From positions 28,588 through 92,587 of the forward strand of contig JBHJGP010000029.1 in the NCBI GenBank assembly GCA_050331695.1: a DNA stretch of 64,000 nt, given 5' to 3'. Shown here one piece after another: positions 61,706 to 64,000 of the stretch. Position numbers and translations under genes: made by a program. Source of the stretch: JBHJGP01 sp050331695 (GTDB taxonomy: Bacteria > Pseudomonadota > Alphaproteobacteria > Geminicoccales > Geminicoccaceae). The notes under the pieces were generated by a model, which did no database searches, had not been told where the DNA came from, and saw nothing but the letters and a program-made list of their open reading frames with translations. Positions within the stretch are counted from its first letter, which is position 1, and every line of letters starts with the position of its first letter.

Positions 61706-62641
61706 GTGGAGCTCCGCAACATCGACTATTTCCTGACGGTGGCGGAGGAAGGCAGCCTGCGCGGGGCCGCGCGCAAGCTGGGCCTCACCCAGCCGGCTCT
61801 GACCAAGGCGGTTCGCCGGTTGGAGGATGAGACAGGGGTCAGTCTCTTCGATCGCCGGTCACGGGGCGTCGAGCTCACGGTCTACGGCCAGTCCTTCCGG
61901 CGCCATGCGCGGATGTTCCGGGCCAGCATGGTCGAGGCGCAGTCCGAATTGGACGCGCTTCGCCAGGGCACGGCCGGCCTCGTCCGTCTGGGCGCCGGCC
62001 CGTCCTTCATGGCGCGGATCGTTCCCGACGTGCTGCGCCGGTTCCGCGGCGATCATCCCCGGGTGAAGTTGCAGATCGCGGGCGGTCTCGACGATGCGTT
62101 GAAGGAGCGCTTGCGCTCGGGCTCACTTGATCTCGTGGTCGCGGCTCTGCCGCCTGAAGGTGCCGAGTTGGATCTGGTGCGGATACCGTTGATGACCGAC
62201 GAGTATCACGTCATCGCCGATAGGGCCCATCCGCTGCGGTGCCGGCGTCAGGTCCAACTTGCCGATCTTCTGGATTACCCTTGGATCCTGCCCAGCCCTT
62301 CGACCCACCTGGTCAGCCGGCTGGGTGTGTTGTTCGCGACCGCCGGTCTGCCGGCGCCGCAGCCGATGATCGAGACAGATATCGTCGCGACCAAACTCCA
62401 GCTCATGGACCAGAGCGACTATCTGAGTTTTCACGCGGTCGCCCATTTGAAGGCGCAAAACGTCGCCAGAATTGCGCCCCTGGCGATCGAGGGAGCCTTT
62501 TGGGCCCGGCGCGCCGGTGTCATGACCCGCCGCGGCCTCGAACCCAATCCGGCGGCACGGGCATTGATCGATATGATCGGTGCTCACTGCCGCGAGTTGG
62601 TCGCTGAACCCAATGGCTGGAGCGAGGCGGCCGCCGGATAG
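61706..62641 (+). CDS. LysR-family regulator of the sulfatase/TTT cluster
   Basis: 311 aa from GTG 61706. HTH LRNIDYFLTVAEEGSLRGAA then RKLGLTQPALTKAVRRLEDE; effector domain with LVRLGAGPSFMARIVPDVLR and LDLVVAALPPEGAE. It lies between two TTT systems transcribed in opposite directions, so it probably controls both in response to the substrate or a breakdown product. Confidence 0.95.
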   Translation: MELRNIDYFLTVAEEGSLRGAARKLGLTQPALTKAVRRLEDETGVSLFDRRSRGVELTVYGQSFRRHARMFRASMVEAQSELDALRQGTAGLVRLGAGPSFMARIVPDVLRRFRGDHPRVKLQIAGGLDDALKERLRSGSLDLVVAALPPEGAELDLVRIPLMTDEYHVIADRAHPLRCRRQVQLADLLDYPWILPSPSTHLVSRLGVLFATAGLPAPQPMIETDIVATKLQLMDQSDYLSFHAVAHLKAQNVARIAPLAIEGAFWARRAGVMTRRGLEPNPAARALIDMIGAHCRELVAEPNGWSEAAAG

Positions 62642-62676
62642 ACGATCTCTTTTCAAGAAAAACGGGAGGCAGAACC

Positions 62677-63660
62677 ATGACAAAGAGAACCACGGTCGCC
62701 GCGCTGGCGGCCTTGATGCTGGGTGCCGGTCTGGCCGGTGGGGCCGAGGCCGCCTGGCCCGAAAAACCGGTGAAGATCGTCGTCCCCTTCAAGGCCGGCG
62801 GCACCTCCGATCAGGTGGCCCGAGCGTTTCAGATTGCCATTCAGGAGAATGACCTCCTGCCCCAGCCGGCAACCATCATCAATGTCGGCGGCCATTTTTC
62901 GATCGGTTCGCGCCAGGTGATGGAAGCCGAGCCGGATGGCTACAACTTCCTGGTCGTGCACATCGCGCTCATGGGCGGCGAAGGCGGCGGCCTTTTCGAT
63001 TTCGGCTACCGCGACTTCGAGCCCGTCGCCGCCACCGGCCAATTCTGTGTCCTGCCGATGGTCCGCAAAGACAGCGGTATTGACAGCGTCGATCAGCTCT
63101 TGGAGCAGGCGGCGGCCGAGCCGGACAGCTTGATCTTCGGCGCCAATCTGGGTGCAATCAACCACATGGCCGGGATCATGCTGCAGAACACGGAGCCCGG
63201 CGCCAAATTCCGCTTCGTTCAGATCGGCGGCGGCACCGCCAACTACACGGCGCTCACCGGCGCCCAAACCAACGCGACCGTTCTTTCCGGCGCCGAGGTC
63301 CTGAACTTCACCAAGCTCCCGGATGGCAGCGACAACCCCGAGGCGCAGATCATGGCGCTGGCCTACACCGGCCCTGATCGCTTGGAGAAGCTGCCCGATC
63401 TGCCGACCGTGAAAGAGCTCGGCCGAGACATGGAGTTCTGCATCGACAGCTGGTGGTTCGCGCCGAAGGGCACGCCGCAGGAGGCGGTCGACGGCATGGC
63501 CAACGCTCTCGAGCAGGCGAGCGAGACCGATCAGATCGTCGAGTTCTACGACAGCAAGGCTTTCGCGCCTGTGTTCCTCAAGGGCGAGGCTCTGCAGGCG
63601 AGCCTTGACGAGACCTGGGCCCGGATCGAGCCGGTCGCCAAACAGGCGGCGCAAAAATAG
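62677..63660 (+). CDS. tctC: Second TctC-type binding protein
   Basis: 327 aa. Signal peptide MTKRTTVAALAALMLGAGLA to AEA, mature AWPEKPVKIVVPFKAGGTSD. Diverged from the other TctC in this window, so probably recognises a related but different compound. Followed by a tctB gene. Confidence 0.95.
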   Translation: MTKRTTVAALAALMLGAGLAGGAEAAWPEKPVKIVVPFKAGGTSDQVARAFQIAIQENDLLPQPATIINVGGHFSIGSRQVMEAEPDGYNFLVVHIALMGGEGGGLFDFGYRDFEPVAATGQFCVLPMVRKDSGIDSVDQLLEQAAAEPDSLIFGANLGAINHMAGIMLQNTEPGAKFRFVQIGGGTANYTALTGAQTNATVLSGAEVLNFTKLPDGSDNPEAQIMALAYTGPDRLEKLPDLPTVKELGRDMEFCIDSWWFAPKGTPQEAVDGMANALEQASETDQIVEFYDSKAFAPVFLKGEALQASLDETWARIEPVAKQAAQK

Positions 63661-63722
63661 GGTTTGCGTCGAGACGGGCCGGTTGATCCGGTCCGTCTTC
63701 GCTGCCAGCGGGAACCGATTTC

Positions 63723-64000
63723 ATGAACGAGCCGGTCGATCGGTGGGTCGATATCGCTGTATCGCTCTGCCTTATCGTCCTCGCGGGCGTGGTTTTGTGG
63801 AAAACCCAGGGCCTGCCGCCCGGCACCTTCGAGCCGTTGGGCTCCGCGCCCATGCCCCAAGCGACGGCGGGCATCATCGCGCTGCTCTCGCTGGTCGTGA
63901 TCATCCGTGCCGTGATGCGCTCTGACCAGGGTGAGGCGACCCGCGAGCCGGGTCGCAGGCATGATGACAAGGGCGTTACGGTTCTGACCCTGGTCTATGT
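63723..64000 (+). CDS. tctB: TctB-type small permease, 3' end cut by window
   Basis: 92 codons visible from ATG 63723. DIAVSLCLIVLAGVVLWKTQ is a first membrane segment, ATAGIIALLSLVVIIRAVMR a second, matching TctB. GGLPPGTFEPLGSAPMPQ-like loop (GLPPGTFEPLGSAPMPQA) is typical. A tctA is expected to the right. Confidence 0.88.
   Translation, partial: MNEPVDRWVDIAVSLCLIVLAGVVLWKTQGLPPGTFEPLGSAPMPQATAGIIALLSLVVIIRAVMRSDQGEATREPGRRHDDKGVTVLTLVY

Overview
The window is GC-rich chromosomal DNA of an alphaproteobacterium. The zapA - 6S RNA - 5-formyl-THF cyclo-ligase arrangement, the GlpSTPQV-type glycerol ABC importer, the MazE-like/MazF pair and the tripartite tricarboxylate transporters (TTT) fit a Rhodospirillales-like lineage, but the genus cannot be read from the sequence. 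Nearly all genes are housekeeping or metabolic and densely packed. Two stretches look acquired and are visibly AT-richer: about 12.8-14.9 kb (toxin-antitoxin debris and repeats) and about 32.0-33.7 kb (a lone DUF3644-like gene).

Layout. 1-4369 (-): a very large CheB-CheR-PAS-GGDEF-EAL signalling protein, cut by the left edge. 4.5-7.6 kb (-): gap and transketolase. 7.7-9.9 kb (+): DUF4164-like coiled coil, zapA, 6S RNA, 5-FTHF cyclo-ligase, YmdB-like phosphoesterase. 10.0-12.8 kb: a 42-aa exported peptide and a large beta-helix-like membrane protein of unknown function. 12.9-14.8 kb: a broken VapBC pair, an intact MazE-like/MazF pair, a RelE/ParE remnant and a small exported protein, interleaved with copies of one 17-bp repeat in both orientations. 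14.9-17.6 kb (-): polA. 17.7-18.5 kb (-): a LysR gene with an amber codon at position 7. 18.9-22.4 kb: glpK and a DASS-type carrier.

22.8-31.9 kb: an OmpA-like lipoprotein, then the glycerol regulon: a DeoR/GlpR regulator whose natural start appears to be ATC, glpD, and the ABC importer glpS-T-P-Q-(DUF2160)-V, ending in a strong terminator. Three operator-like octamers spaced 11 bp apart lie over the glpD promoter. The two importer ATPases carry complementary defects that place both in the same composite ATP site.

32-45.5 kb is a mixed region: DUF3644-like gene, glycosyltransferase, DUF4114/beta-propeller protein, catalase tail remnant abutting a maleate-isomerase-like gene, AhpD/CMD-family protein, SleB-type hydrolase, Nudix hydrolase, XRE regulator, penicillin acylase and an RTX protein. 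45.6-49.7 kb: a compact histidine operon hisG-B-H-F and a three-domain HisA-HisI-HisE fusion, without hisD or hisC. 49.8 kb: metA.

50.8-61.6 kb (-): a nine-gene, mostly translationally coupled operon (tctC, tctB, tctA, sulfatase, sulfatase, a TIM-barrel-like unknown, aldo/keto reductase, enolase-superfamily enzyme, sulfatase), divergent from a LysR gene followed by a second tctC and a tctB that leaves the right edge. None of the three sulfatases has a signal peptide, so the cluster looks like import of an intact sulfate ester followed by cytoplasmic desulfation and catabolism. This is the best candidate for an undescribed pathway here. No tRNA, rRNA, CRISPR array or intact insertion sequence was seen.
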